Below, piece after piece: positions 1 to 9,299 of a stretch of 64,000 bases of DNA. The first letter of the stretch is position 1, and each line of letters begins with the position of its first letter. The stretch covers positions 25,429 through 89,428 of the forward strand of contig CBDCAW010000033.1 of the NCBI GenBank assembly GCA_965214025.1. Reading direction: 5' to 3'. The position numbers and the translations under genes are program-made. This DNA comes from Granulosicoccus sp965214025. Its GTDB lineage: Bacteria; Pseudomonadota; Gammaproteobacteria; Granulosicoccales; Granulosicoccaceae. The notes under the pieces are model-generated. The model had not been told where the DNA came from, ran no database searches, and was given only the letters and a program-made list of their open reading frames with translations.

Positions 1-249
1 CACGATCTCAGAGGCGCGGCAGTCAACATAGAAGGGTTTCATGGCGAATGCGTACTGGCTGCCACCGAGCTGCGCCAATCGCTTGCGCCGCACCTCGACG
101 TGCTGCCGGCGGCGGTACGCGTGAACCTGCTGCAGTTGATCGACGACGACCTGCTGGCCTGCCTGGGTTTTCTGGGCAGCTCCATCCATCAGTTGGAGGG
201 CGTGATCGAAGGCAGTGGTGCATCGTCGGTTGACGCCGATGCGGGCTGA
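1..249 (+). CDS. C-terminal fragment of a protein ending in a histidine-kinase dimerisation (DHp)-like domain; 5' end outside window
   Basis: An open frame enters from the left edge and stops at TGA 247-249, giving about 82 residues. It begins HDLRGAAVNIEGF, which matches the H-box of HisKA domains (HDLR-P-NI-GF). A second helix-like stretch of the kind that closes a DHp hairpin follows (IDDDLLACLGFLGSSIHQLE). No ATPase domain follows, so as far as visible the protein ends in a bare dimerisation/phosphotransfer module. The next gene, an intact sensor kinase, starts inside its 3' end, so the two are probably co-transcribed. The protein could accept phosphate from a partner kinase, like an HPt protein, or be the remnant of a kinase that lost its ATPase domain. 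The family resemblance is seen directly; the function is inferred. Confidence 0.6.
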   Translation, partial: HDLRGAAVNIEGFHGECVLAATELRQSLAPHLDVLPAAVRVNLLQLIDDDLLACLGFLGSSIHQLEGVIEGSGASSVDADAG

Positions 250-2125
250 TTCGCTTCCGTTCGATTCTCTCATCGATAGCGAACGGGCGGCAGTCGAGCG
301 CTCCGGTCGCCTGGGCACCGGCCACTGGTTGATCGTCGGTACCTCGTTCGTCATCACCCTGCTGGCCTGGTACGGCTCCCTGTATGTGGTTACCGAGCGC
401 GCCGAGCAACGTTTCCAGCGCGAAGCGGATCAGGTCGTGGAACTGGTCATAGAGCGATTGCAGCGCTATGAGGACGCCTTATGGGGAGCGGCGGCTGCCA
501 TCGAGGCCAATGAAAGCGTGGATACCGTGCAGGGTTGGCGCGATTACACTCAACGTCTGAATCTGGCCAGCCGCTACCCGAACGTCACGGCACTCAATAT
601 CGTCCACAACATCGACTCCGCCGAGCTGTCGAATTTTGTGGCCGCCCAGCGCATGCAAAGACCGGATTTCAATATCCGATCTCAGAACGAAGGCGATATG
701 CACCTGGTGATCACCCATGTGTCGCCCGAGCGCGGAAACGAGGCAGCCGTAGGCTACGACATCGCCCATGATCCTGGCCGTCGTTCCGCGTTCATGGAGG
801 CAGCACAGCTCAACGAGGCTCGGCTGACGCAACCGCTGGTACTCGTACAGGATACGGAGAAGGACACCAGCTTCGTGCTTGCCGTGCCATTCTATCGCGA
901 CTGGCAGAACCCGGGATTGGGCAATCGCGCTCAGTTACTTGAAGGATTCGTTGCGATGCCATTGATGATGAGCCGGGTAGTGAACGGGCTGATCGGGATC
1001 GAGGGGCAGTCCCTTTCATCGCGGATCACCGACGGCGACGTGGTGATTCAGGACAATCATCATTCGCAGAGCAATACCGTAATGGATGGCCTGGGCGGAA
1101 TCGATAGCGACGACAAACTGCAATCGGCCTCGCCGACCGATGCCACGTTGGAGCAACGCGGGTTGTTCCGCTCCGAACAGGTCCTCGACGTGTACGGTCG
1201 CCAGTGGAAGTTCGATATCAGCAGCAATTCCCGGTTTAATCGCGACGCCGGCTACCTGTTTCCGTCTGTGGTGCTGATTGGCGGCTTGTTCGTCGATCTG
1301 CTACTGCTGGGCATGTTCGTGTTGTTGGTGCGCGCCAACCGGCGCGCTTTGAACCTGGCCCGGAGAACCGCCACCAAGCTTGGCGAGAAGGCCGATGCGC
1401 TGGTCGCCACCAACCGCGAGCTCGAGAGTTTCGCCTACGTCGTGTCACACGATCTGAAAACGCCACTGCGAGGCATTCAGGATCTAACCGACTACATCGA
1501 GGAAGATCTGCAGGATGCCTTCGAGATCGACGATGCGCATCGTGAAGCGCGGCGCAACCTCGGCCGGATCGGGCAGCAGGTAAAGCGATCAAATGCGCTG
1601 ATCGAAGGCATTCTCGACTATTCCGGCGTCGGCATGCGCAAGGAACAGATCATCGAGGTAAATGTCGTGCACATGGTCGACATGATAGTCGATGCGATGC
1701 CGATACGCCCGGAACAGCTGGTAATGCGAGGCGAGTTCCCGGTGTTCGAGACGTACGGTGTGCGCCTGGCGCAGGTACTGGGAAATTTGATCTGTAATGC
1801 GTTCAAGTACCATCATGACAGTGAGAAAGCGACGGTAGTGGTGGAGGTCAAGGAGCTTGTCGGTTGGTACCGTTTCTCGGTCAGCGACGATGGGCCGGGT
1901 ATCGACCCCAGATTTCACGATCGCATCTTCGAGGTCTTCAAGACCTTGCAATCGAAGGACGCTATAGAAAGTACGGGGGTCGGTCTGTCGATCGTCAAGA
2001 AGTCGGTCGAGTTGATCGGTGGACGGGTATGGATCAAGTCGGAGCCTGGAGAGGGCACGACGATGCTGTTCGACTGGCCGAAGAACCTGGAAGAAGACGC
2101 TGAGAAAGCGCGTAGGGCAGCCTGA
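239..2125 (+). CDS. CHASE-type membrane sensor histidine kinase
   Basis: Hybrid-free sensor kinase of about 628 residues. A first membrane helix lies at about 28-50, followed by a periplasmic sensor region to about 335 resembling CHASE domains (SRYPNVTALNIVHNI region). A second helix lies at about 340-365. HisKA follows with phosphoacceptor His404 in VVSHDLKTPLRG, then HATPase_c with an N box near 516 (NLICNAFKYHH), DDGPGID near 550 and GVGLSIVKK near 580. It should autophosphorylate His404 and pass phosphate to one or both receivers encoded directly downstream. The start is ATG 239; GTG 215 in the same frame is an alternative. The start lies inside the preceding gene, and the stop abuts the next start (TGATGA). 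The ligand is unknown. Confidence 0.85.
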   Translation: MRADSLPFDSLIDSERAAVERSGRLGTGHWLIVGTSFVITLLAWYGSLYVVTERAEQRFQREADQVVELVIERLQRYEDALWGAAAAIEANESVDTVQGWRDYTQRLNLASRYPNVTALNIVHNIDSAELSNFVAAQRMQRPDFNIRSQNEGDMHLVITHVSPERGNEAAVGYDIAHDPGRRSAFMEAAQLNEARLTQPLVLVQDTEKDTSFVLAVPFYRDWQNPGLGNRAQLLEGFVAMPLMMSRVVNGLIGIEGQSLSSRITDGDVVIQDNHHSQSNTVMDGLGGIDSDDKLQSASPTDATLEQRGLFRSEQVLDVYGRQWKFDISSNSRFNRDAGYLFPSVVLIGGLFVDLLLLGMFVLLVRANRRALNLARRTATKLGEKADALVATNRELESFAYVVSHDLKTPLRGIQDLTDYIEEDLQDAFEIDDAHREARRNLGRIGQQVKRSNALIEGILDYSGVGMRKEQIIEVNVVHMVDMIVDAMPIRPEQLVMRGEFPVFETYGVRLAQVLGNLICNAFKYHHDSEKATVVVEVKELVGWYRFSVSDDGPGIDPRFHDRIFEVFKTLQSKDAIESTGVGLSIVKKSVELIGGRVWIKSEPGEGTTMLFDWPKNLEEDAEKARRAA

Positions 2126-2571
2126 TGACATTCAAACCTATAAGAGTACTTGTGGTCGATGACAACGATCTCGACGTCGAAAAGGTCGAGCGTTCTCTCA
2201 GAAACCTGCGTATAGCCTGCGATTACGTGCGGGCACACGACGGCGAGGAGGCGCTGGATACCATCAAGAACTGGCACGAGGTGCACGGTGGTTACCCCAG
2301 CCTGATTCTGCTCGATATCAACATGCCGAGGATGAGCGGTCTTGAATTGCTGGCTACACTCAAGCAGGAGATCCCCGACTACAAGGTGCCGATCTTCATG
2401 ACCACCACATCCAGCCTGCCGAGCGATATCTCTGAAGCGTTCGGCCATGCGATCAGTGGTTACATCGTCAAGCCGGTTTCCCCGAGCGAATCCGTGAAGA
2501 TGATGTCCACCGCCGAAGCCTTCTGGCAGCGATTGGGCAGCTCGGGTGGCGACGGGGTGCATGCAACGTGA
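2125..2571 (+). CDS. Single-domain response regulator (Rcp1-like receiver)
   Basis: A 148-residue receiver domain with no output domain. The acidic pocket is VVDDND near residues 10-15, the phosphoacceptor is Asp64 in LILLDINMP, the conserved Thr/Ser stretch is MTTTSS near 92-97, and the conserved Lys is at about 116 in VKPV. It resembles the stand-alone receivers paired with phytochrome-like or CHASE kinases. Its start overlaps the stop of the kinase gene (ATGA arrangement), and its own stop overlaps the GTG start of the second receiver, so the three form a tightly coupled unit. It probably acts by protein-protein contact or as an intermediate in a phosphorelay, possibly with the histidine-bearing protein at the window edge. 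Confidence 0.85.
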   Translation: MTFKPIRVLVVDDNDLDVEKVERSLRNLRIACDYVRAHDGEEALDTIKNWHEVHGGYPSLILLDINMPRMSGLELLATLKQEIPDYKVPIFMTTTSSLPSDISEAFGHAISGYIVKPVSPSESVKMMSTAEAFWQRLGSSGGDGVHAT

Positions 2572-3065
2572 CCGCCGGCGAGGTACCGAACGTCAATGCT
2601 TCTCCTGACCCCGGAACACCGTCCACCGCGAAGCCTGCCGGCGCCATGCCAAGCGTCGATACAGTGGTGGTGGACGACGATTCCCTGGTGCTGGAGTACT
2701 TCCGTCGGGCGTTTCGCAAATCGAATGCTTCGGTGCGTACGTTCATCGATGGCGAGGAAGCTCTGGCGGAACTGTTGGACAAGCCGACGACACTCCTGTT
2801 CGTCGATTCACGCATGCCCCTGATCGATGGCATCGAGGTACTTGAACGATTGCATGCTGCAGGTGCGTTGCGAAACACGTCTGCGTACCTGTGTTCCGCG
2901 GCCCGCCCGCCGGATGACATCTATGCGCGTGCCGAGGCGCTGGACGTGGCCGTTTTGCTCAAGGAGATGCAGACCGACAAGGCCTTTCTTGCGGTGCTGA
3001 TGAAAAAAGCCGAACGCCGGCATGCGCCGGGTAGCGATGATCGCGATGGTGCATTGGCCGCCTGA
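2568..3065 (+). CDS. Second single-domain response regulator
   Basis: A 165-residue protein. The first 30 or so residues are an ordinary hydrophilic leader rich in Pro and Ala. The rest is a receiver with an acidic cluster VVVDDDS near 33-39 and phosphoacceptor Asp80 in LLFVDSRMP. The usual C-terminal Lys-Pro is replaced by LLKEM, so the Lys is kept without Pro. The gene starts with GTG 2568, overlapping the preceding TGA (GTGA), which implies translational coupling to the first receiver. There is no DNA-binding domain. With the upstream kinase and the DHp-like protein it makes a candidate four-part phosphorelay. An ATG lies at 2646 (MPSVDTVVVDD) if the leader is not translated. Confidence 0.8.
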   Translation: MTAGEVPNVNASPDPGTPSTAKPAGAMPSVDTVVVDDDSLVLEYFRRAFRKSNASVRTFIDGEEALAELLDKPTTLLFVDSRMPLIDGIEVLERLHAAGALRNTSAYLCSAARPPDDIYARAEALDVAVLLKEMQTDKAFLAVLMKKAERRHAPGSDDRDGALAA

Positions 3066-3185
3066 TCTGTGGCGTTCCGAGCAGTCGTGGTCTTTCCACA
3101 TGATGAGGCTGAAGCCGTCACGGTTCCGGCAGGAGGACCGTTTACAGACCTGGCTTGGAGCCGGTTGTGCGGTGGTTGCCGTACC

Positions 3186-4079
3186 TCAGCGCCGTGCCGT
3201 GCGCCATGCCTGTTGCCAACGACGGATGCGCCGCCGCCACCGTGACCCGGCGGTACCCGCGACATACCGACCCTTGTCGGCATGCTGCACACGGCATGCG
3301 CCCGGGATGTCGATCGGCGTACCCTGTGTCCCCAGCAGCCAGCGAAATACCCTGTCTTCGGTGGCTTTCTGCCAGTGGCTGCACGGTTGCTGGTAGTAGC
3401 TCACGGCATTGCAGTAGCCGACACGGCGCGCAACGTCACCGTGAGTGATCTGCAGAGGGCCGGTCGCACGCGTCACCGGCCAGGCGCGCCAGGCGGTGGC
3501 GGGCAACTCGAGCAGGGCGGGTTCGTCCAGCGCCAGTGCCGATACGGTGTTGCCTTCCACCGCATCGTTGCCGGTGTACACATCACTCTTCGCTTCGACC
3601 GCGGGGTACACCAGGCTTTCGCGGCTGCCCTGCAGTACGGTGTTCAGTGCGTCCAGGCAGCCGGCCTGGAAGGTCAGGTCACAGTCGGTGAACCAGACCC
3701 AGTCGGCCTGCGTTTCAAGTGCTGCCAGGTTACGGCCGATCGCCCGTCGGAACAGTTGTTCCTTCGGCAGGAGCCGGAACTGCCAGGTGACGTTGGCGGG
3801 TGCATGTTCACCGATAAAGCTCAGTAACCTGCAGGTGTCGTGGTCTTCGCTCGCGTGGAAGATCGTCATGGTGATGCGTGCATCGGCCACCGGGTAGAGT
3901 ATCAGGGAGCTGAGCTGGTAGGCGAGCAGGCGCGAATACTGCCAGCAGTGCGAGACGATCTCGATATGCAAGGGCCCGATGCGAGCGGTGCGCTCGCTCG
4001 GCGACGGAGCCGCAGGGTAGAACCAGTGCGCCGGTATCGGGCTGCCGGCGAGCAGTTTGAGTGCGAGTGCTGCGGGCAC
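3186..4079 (-). CDS. Glycosyltransferase, GT-A fold (family 2-like)
   Basis: A 297-residue putative nucleotide-sugar glycosyltransferase. IEIVSHCWQYSRLLAYQLSS (about 39-58) is the typical first strand and helix of a family 2-like GT-A domain. DCD at 132-134 is a DXD motif for metal and nucleotide-sugar binding. The C-terminus is strongly basic (RWRRRIRRW). It starts at GTG 4079, which overlaps a TAG in the form TAGTG. The TAG closes a 24-codon frame that begins at the stop of the upstream ABC ATPase gene, so the pair may be translationally coupled. No acceptor can be deduced; lipopolysaccharide or another envelope glycan is plausible, since Kdo and lipid A genes lie within 8 kb. There is no signal peptide. 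Confidence 0.7.
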   Translation of the reverse strand: MPAALALKLLAGSPIPAHWFYPAAPSPSERTARIGPLHIEIVSHCWQYSRLLAYQLSSLILYPVADARITMTIFHASEDHDTCRLLSFIGEHAPANVTWQFRLLPKEQLFRRAIGRNLAALETQADWVWFTDCDLTFQAGCLDALNTVLQGSRESLVYPAVEAKSDVYTGNDAVEGNTVSALALDEPALLELPATAWRAWPVTRATGPLQITHGDVARRVGYCNAVSYYQQPCSHWQKATEDRVFRWLLGTQGTPIDIPGACRVQHADKGRYVAGTAGSRWRRRIRRWQQAWRTARR

Positions 4080-4152
4080 TAGTAAGCTTCGCGCTTGATG
4101 CCGGCGCTGAACCCGTCGTTGTCATGTGGGCAGACCATTAGTGGTTGGACCA

Positions 4153-4153
<1 letters not shown>
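4079..4153 (-). other. 24-codon open frame bridging the ABC ATPase stop and the glycosyltransferase start
   Basis: GTG at 4153-4151 overlaps the TAG of the ABC gene, and the frame closes with TAG 4081-4079, which overlaps the GTG of the glycosyltransferase. The peptide starts VVQPLMVCPHDND. Its first codons are supplied by the dispersed 24-bp element. Comparable openings (VIQPLVALP and MVQPPVVAS) occur at the other two element copies. It may be a reinitiation bridge or simply chance; no family is recognised. Confidence 0.3.

Positions 4154-4156
<3 letters not shown>
4133..4156 (-). repeat. Dispersed 24-bp element, copy A
   Basis: On the plus strand this reads GACCATTAGTGGTTGG followed by ACCACTAG. 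On the coding (minus) strand it contains TAGTGGTCCAACCACTA, an inverted repeat with a TGGT-N3-ACCA core. It includes the TAG stop of the FbpC-like gene. Copies B (10632-10655) and C (36508-36532) differ from it at only a few positions and sit at equivalent stop/start junctions. TGGT-N3-ACCA is also the kind of core bound by FadR-subfamily GntR regulators. Confidence 0.7.
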
Positions 4157-5248
<1,092 letters not shown>

Positions 5249-5306
5249 GCGTACATGATACCGCGAGTCGTCTCTTCACCTATCGATCAGGAGTAGACTC
5301 GCGAAC

Positions 5307-8207
5307 ATGGCGATACGTATCGATGCCGATCTGCACGGCGAGCAGCTCGATGAGGCGATGCGGCTGTTGCACGAGCACGCTGCCTTGCGAACGCCCGCCG
5401 TGGCCGACGATGGCATACCGCCCTGTCACCTTCGTGCCTTCCTGTCTGTCAGCCCCTACCTGCTGCAGCTCAGCCGTCGCCAGCCGGATACCTTCACGAC
5501 ACTACAGAGCCCGTCGAGCGCCACGGATGCGTTGCCCGAACCGACGATCGAGGCGCCGGAGCTGACCGATGAGGTGCTGCAACAGGCCTGGTTGCGGCGC
5601 CATCGTCATGATCAGCTGGCGCGCATCCTGTGGCGAGATCTGCAGGAAGGCGCGTCGTTGTGGGCAACACTCGCAAGCCTGAGTGCGCTGGCCGAGACCT
5701 GCCTCGGAATCGCCCTCGACTGGGCCCATGCAGCGATGGCGGCTCGCTACGGTGAGCCGAGGGATGCGGACGGCCAGCAGCAGCACCTGGTGATACTGGG
5801 CATGGGCAAGCTCGGTGGCGGCGAGCTCAATGTCTCTTCCGATATCGACCTTATTTATCTGTTTAGGGAGAACGGCACCACCGATGGCCGCCGTGCCGTC
5901 GATAACGGTGAATTCTTTCGCCGCGTCGGGCAGCGTCTGTCGAGGCTGCTCAGCGCGGTGACAGAGGACGGTTTTGCCTACCGGATCGATACGCGTCTGC
6001 GGCCGTTTGGCGAAAGCGGTCCGTTGGCAATCTCATTCGACGCGCTGGAGCACTACCTGCTTACCCAGGCGCGGACCTGGGAGCGGTACGCGATGGTCAA
6101 GGCGCGTGCGCTGACCGGTGATGAGCCCGATGTGGAAGCGCTCCATGCGCTGTTGCGGCCGTTCGTCTACCGCCGTTATCTCGACTACAGCGTGATCGAT
6201 GCCTTGCGCGAGCTCAAGCGCAAGATCGTGCAGAGCGTGCGTGAGAAAGGCATGCAAGACAACATCAAGCTCGGCGCCGGTGGCATTCGCGAGGTCGAGT
6301 TCATCGTGCAATCCTTTCAGCTGGTGCGTGGTGGGCGCGAGCCGCGGTTGCGCGAACGCAGTATCGCCAGGGCAATGCCGGTGCTCGCCGAGCTGGGGCT
6401 GCTCAGCGAGGCTGAAGTCGTCGGCCTGCGCGATGCCTACGTGTTCCTGAGGCGAGTCGAGAACGCGATGCAGACGTTGCATGACCAACAGGTGCATAGC
6501 TTGCCCGACGACCCGCTCGACCGATCGCGTCTGGTGGCAATGCTCGGCTACAAGGATTGGAACACCCTGTACGAGGCGGTCAATGGTGTACGGGCCGACG
6601 TCTCGGACCAGTTCGCCCGCCTGTTCGCGAAGGACGCCGATGCTTCCGAACAGTCTGTCGCATCGAACGACACCGCACGCGACGCTTGGGAACGCTATGC
6701 TTCCGGTGTCGCCAGTGACGGCGATGCCTGGCTCGAATCGTTGGGCATCGAACCGGCCGAGGGGCTGCTGGATGCACTTGCCGGCCTGTGTCGCGGTGCG
6801 TTCTATCAGCGCTTGCACGCCAACGCGCAGCGGCGTGTGGAGCGGGTGCTGCCGCAGCTGCTGGTGGCCGTACCGCCGGCGGCCGACAAGGCCTGCGTCT
6901 CTGCGGGTACCGTACTGTTGCGTTGCGTGCGGTTCGTGCGAGCGGTAGCCGGTCGCAGTGGGTATCTGCAAGTGTTGGCCGATCACCCCGTGGCGCTGCA
7001 GCGGCTGGTCGAACTGTTCGCGCACAGCGCCTGGATCGCGGAGTTCGTCACAGGTCATCCGATCGTGCTCGATGAGCTTGTCGGACCGACGGCGAACCGG
7101 CCGCTGCCCGACAAGGCAGCACTTACCGCGGCCGTCACCGCCGAGGCGGGTCGCGTGACCGCGGCCGATATCGAGCAACAGATGGATGCCCTGCGGCATT
7201 ACCGCAATGCCCACGTGCTGCACGTCGCCTGTGCCGAGATCGATGGTCGCCTTGGCATCATGCAGGTCAGCGATCAGCTGAGCTGGCTCGCAGAGGCCAT
7301 GGTGGGTGCGGTTCTGACACTCGTCGGGCCAGCTCTGGCGGCGCGTTTCGGCACACCGGTCTGCGTGGTCGATGGCGCGCCCTACCATCCGCAGATCGGT
7401 ATCGTCGCCTACGGCAAGCTGGGCGGCATCGAACTCGGCTACGGTTCGGATCTCGATCTGGTCTTCCTGCACGACAGTTCCGGGTCTTCACAGCAGACCG
7501 ACGGGGCGAACTCCATCGATAACTCGGTGTTCTACGCACGCCTCGCGAAGGCCTTCGCCAGCTTCATGGGTACCCGCACACAGGCCGGCACCCTGTACGA
7601 GATCGACACGCGCCTGCGACCCAACGGCCGCTCGGGTCTGCTGGTGAGTGCGGTGGATGCCTTCGCCAGCTATCAGGTCAACGAGGCCTGGACCTGGGAG
7701 CATCAGGCGTTGGTGAGGGCTCGCATCGTGGCAGGTTCAGGCACTCTGCGAGACACGTTCGATCAGATTCGCGGCGCGGTGCTCGGCCAGCCTCGCGATG
7801 GCCGGGCATTGCTGACGGACGTGGTCGCGATGCGTCGGCGCATGCGCGCGGAGCTTGCAAGTCGCAAGAGGGGCTCGATGGATCTGAAGCACGATTCCGG
7901 TGGTCTCGTGGATATCGAATTCCTGGTTCAGTTTCTCGTATTGGCGCATGCCGGTGAAAACCCGGCGCTTCTCGCATTCACTGACAACATCCGTCTGCTC
8001 GAAGTGCTCGAAGAGGCGAACCTGCTAGTGCCGGCCAGGTCCATGTCCCTGCGCGAATGCTATAGAGATCTTCGGGCGCGACTGCACCGTCAGGCATTGC
8101 GCGGGCAATCCGGGCCGGTGCCGCTCGATGACGATCTGCTCGCCCTGCGCGAGCGGGTCCAGGCACTTTGCAGCGAGATGAGCGGGCAAGGCCCGATGGT
8201 GCGCTAG
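5307..8207 (+). CDS. glnE: Bifunctional glutamine synthetase adenylyltransferase/deadenylylase
   Basis: A 966-residue GlnE, close to the usual length of about 945-980. It adenylylates and deadenylylates glutamine synthetase in response to PII, setting nitrogen assimilation. The two nucleotidyltransferase halves are both visible. The N-terminal (deadenylylase) half has GMGKLGGGELNVSSDIDLIY and RLRPFGESGPL. The C-terminal (adenylyltransferase) half has AYGKLGGIELGYGSDLDLVF and DTRLRPNGRSGL. A conserved linker with GAGGIREVEFIVQ lies between them. ATG 5307 is preceded at 5287-5293 by TCAGGAG, somewhat distant. The gene is divergent from the FbpC-like gene, with about 58 bases between the starts, so the promoters must lie in that gap. 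No break is seen. Confidence 0.97.
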   Translation: MAIRIDADLHGEQLDEAMRLLHEHAALRTPAVADDGIPPCHLRAFLSVSPYLLQLSRRQPDTFTTLQSPSSATDALPEPTIEAPELTDEVLQQAWLRRHRHDQLARILWRDLQEGASLWATLASLSALAETCLGIALDWAHAAMAARYGEPRDADGQQQHLVILGMGKLGGGELNVSSDIDLIYLFRENGTTDGRRAVDNGEFFRRVGQRLSRLLSAVTEDGFAYRIDTRLRPFGESGPLAISFDALEHYLLTQARTWERYAMVKARALTGDEPDVEALHALLRPFVYRRYLDYSVIDALRELKRKIVQSVREKGMQDNIKLGAGGIREVEFIVQSFQLVRGGREPRLRERSIARAMPVLAELGLLSEAEVVGLRDAYVFLRRVENAMQTLHDQQVHSLPDDPLDRSRLVAMLGYKDWNTLYEAVNGVRADVSDQFARLFAKDADASEQSVASNDTARDAWERYASGVASDGDAWLESLGIEPAEGLLDALAGLCRGAFYQRLHANAQRRVERVLPQLLVAVPPAADKACVSAGTVLLRCVRFVRAVAGRSGYLQVLADHPVALQRLVELFAHSAWIAEFVTGHPIVLDELVGPTANRPLPDKAALTAAVTAEAGRVTAADIEQQMDALRHYRNAHVLHVACAEIDGRLGIMQVSDQLSWLAEAMVGAVLTLVGPALAARFGTPVCVVDGAPYHPQIGIVAYGKLGGIELGYGSDLDLVFLHDSSGSSQQTDGANSIDNSVFYARLAKAFASFMGTRTQAGTLYEIDTRLRPNGRSGLLVSAVDAFASYQVNEAWTWEHQALVRARIVAGSGTLRDTFDQIRGAVLGQPRDGRALLTDVVAMRRRMRAELASRKRGSMDLKHDSGGLVDIEFLVQFLVLAHAGENPALLAFTDNIRLLEVLEEANLLVPARSMSLRECYRDLRARLHRQALRGQSGPVPLDDDLLALRERVQALCSEMSGQGPMVR

Positions 8208-8267
8208 ACTTGCTCCGCAAGCTCGACTTGCAGCGCAGGCCCGATTCCCTCACTGGATAACCGATCG

Positions 8268-8495
8268 ATGAAACAATCCAACGCGCAGAATTTCGTGGAA
8301 GTCACGGCCGATGAATTGCCGATCACTTGCCCGATGCCCGACGCTCCGTTGTGGAACAGCCACCCGAAGGTGTTCATTCCCCTCGATGATTCGCCGGTGG
8401 CGAAGTGCAACTACTGTGGAACCGAATTCCGGTTGGTGGAGGCCCGCTCACCCTCGATACCCGGTCCCGAAGCCGGTGAAGGTAAAGTGACCTGA
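8268..8495 (+). CDS. Small CHCC-type zinc-finger protein
   Basis: A 75-residue protein with a C-x(n)-H-x(n)-C-x2-C arrangement: Cys in ITCPMPDAPLW, His in NSHPKVF, and CNYCGTEFRLV. This is the zf-CHCC family, small proteins found beside lipopolysaccharide and amino-acid genes in gammaproteobacteria and related to a mitochondrial complex I accessory subunit domain. The role in bacteria is not established. It is followed directly by the Kdo kinase gene on the same strand, and the stop codon lies within the region that could hold that gene's upstream start. Confidence 0.8.
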   Translation: MKQSNAQNFVEVTADELPITCPMPDAPLWNSHPKVFIPLDDSPVAKCNYCGTEFRLVEARSPSIPGPEAGEGKVT

Positions 8496-8563
8496 CCGGG
8501 CTGCATCACCAGACGCGTCTCGGGCCGGAAGGTGTCGTCTGGCGTCATGCCTCCGATCTACCG

Positions 8564-9265
8564 GTGGAGTTCTCGCCCGAGTGGTTCGACCACGACGCTC
8601 TGCGCGCAGCCGATCGGGTGCTGGGTGCCACGGGTACCGGGCGTTCGCGAGCCCTGTTGCTGCATATAGAGCCACTGGCACTCGTGCTGCGACGCTTCCG
8701 TCGTGGCGGGCTGATTTCGCGTTTCGTCACAGACAGCTATCTCTTCATCGGTCTGGAGCGTACGCGAGCCTTTCGCGAATTCAATCTGCTTGCTCAGATG
8801 AAGCAGGTCGGCTTGCCGGTACCCGCACCGGTAGCCGCTGAGGTGCGCCGCAGCGGCACGCGCTACCGGGCCTCACTGCTGATGGAACGGCTCCCTGGCT
8901 GCACGCTTGGATCTATGCTGGGCGACTCGATGTCGTTGGCTACATGGCAGCGTGTGGGTGCCTGCATTCGCCAGTTTCACGATGGCGGTTTCTGGCACGC
9001 TGATCTGAACGTGCATAACATCCTGGTCACCGCCGATGCCGACGGTCATGCAGGTACCTGCCATCTGATCGATTTCGATCGTGCCCGTAAGCGCAACCCC
9101 CACGACAACCGGTGGCGGCAGCGAAACCTGCAGCGTCTGCAGCGCTCGGTGTACAAGGTCTGGCCGGAGCACGACATCGCGCGGGTGCCGGGCCTTGCAG
9201 CAGAAGGCTGGCAAGCCCTGCTCGACGGTTATGCCTCACCGGCCCGTGAGGACGGGAGCCAGTAG
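8564..9265 (+). CDS. kdkA: 3-deoxy-D-manno-octulosonic acid (Kdo) kinase
   Basis: Protein-kinase-like fold enzyme of at least 233 residues that phosphorylates the Kdo residue of lipid A-Kdo on the inner membrane face. The typical opening FSPEWFD is present. A catalytic-loop-like HADLNVHNILV and a metal-binding DFDRARKR occur in the second half, as in KdkA/WaaP kinases. The start is GTG 8564, but the frame stays open back to 8486, and homologues usually have some residues before the FSPEWF motif. A CTG near 8492-8501 is therefore possible, and the N-terminus is uncertain. The gene converges with waaA, which supplies the Kdo it would phosphorylate. Confidence 0.85.
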   Translation: MEFSPEWFDHDALRAADRVLGATGTGRSRALLLHIEPLALVLRRFRRGGLISRFVTDSYLFIGLERTRAFREFNLLAQMKQVGLPVPAPVAAEVRRSGTRYRASLLMERLPGCTLGSMLGDSMSLATWQRVGACIRQFHDGGFWHADLNVHNILVTADADGHAGTCHLIDFDRARKRNPHDNRWRQRNLQRLQRSVYKVWPEHDIARVPGLAAEGWQALLDGYASPAREDGSQ

Positions 9266-9299
9266 TGCATCGATCTGATGAATCATGAACCATGGCTCA

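Noticed and set aside
6033..7472. 479-residue minus-strand open frame
   Set aside because: Antisense shadow of glnE in GC-rich DNA; no recognisable domain, while glnE is unequivocal.
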